A stretch of 64,000 nucleotides of DNA from Cellulosilyticum sp. I15G10I2 (GTDB lineage Bacteria > Bacillota > Clostridia > Lachnospirales > Cellulosilyticaceae), in contig NZ_FMMP01000014.1 in NCBI RefSeq assembly GCF_900095725.1, positions 17,517 through 81,516 on the forward strand, written 5' to 3'. The notes beneath the pieces are model-generated. The model saw only the letters and a program-made list of their open reading frames with translations, made no database searches and was not told the DNA's origin. Numbering within the stretch: position 1 is the first letter of the stretch; each line of letters opens with the position of its first letter. The position numbers and the translations under genes were made by a program. Below, in pieces: positions 63,881 to 64,000 of the stretch.

Positions 63881-64000
<120 letters not shown>

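Overview
The window looks like a low-GC, Gram-positive, endospore-forming anaerobe of the class Clostridia, probably Lachnospirales (a Cellulosilyticum-like genome is my guess, not demonstrated). The signs are AT-rich DNA with strong AGGAGG ribosome sites and TTG/GTG starts, spoIIE with Spo0A-type sites, a CO/2-oxoacid:ferredoxin oxidoreductase pair, DUF1540 and DUF3892 small proteins, and housekeeping synteny (tRNA - spoIIE - tilS - hpt - ftsH - coaX - dusB - lysS - rRNA) that resembles the origin-proximal region of Bacillus subtilis.

Layout. 1-5 kb: the end of a GntR regulator with its two-gene ABC exporter, then surE, a PfkB sugar kinase and an EamA permease. 5-10 kb: a GC-rich hairpin island, queT behind a terminator-bearing leader, the long ribosome hibernation factor, secA and a small conserved unknown. 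10.5-10.8 kb: tRNA-Met and tRNA-Val. 10.9-25.9 kb: a K+ channel, spoIIE, a DUF1540 protein, a MIF-like tautomerase, tilS-hpt-ftsH, birA, an ECF S-component next to coaX, dusB, and greA-lysS.

25.87-36.81 kb: a 10.9-kb integrated element lies in the 3' end of lysS. Imperfect 30-bp repeats flank it, and both encode the same LysS C-terminus. It carries a ribbon-helix-helix protein and a type III restriction-modification pair as cargo, a divergent XRE regulator, a small protein, a membrane protein and an FtsK/TcpA-like ATPase. Next to these is a stem-loop whose loop contains TAGTATTAC, the nonanucleotide of circovirus-type (CRESS-DNA) replication origins. The stem-loop is directly upstream of a Rep protein with an HUH endonuclease and an SF3-type helicase. 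A Tn916-type excisionase and integrase finish the element. This is the most striking system in the window.

37-46 kb: a putative glycoside hydrolase, two membrane proteins, cdaA-cdaR (c-di-AMP synthesis), a ROK glucokinase, glmM, and small genes with forespore sigma-G-like promoters. 46-53 kb: feoAB under a Fur-like box, rnz, tsaD, a PIN/TRAM protein, VanZ and GNAT. 53.7-56.7 kb: a ferredoxin oxidoreductase pair and a second DUF1540 gene. 56.8-63.2 kb: a methyltransferase divergent from a LysR regulator, AmmeMemoRadiSam proteins, an amino-acid permease and ispD. 63.2-64 kb: tandem promoters, two tRNA-Ser genes and the start of a 16S rRNA gene.
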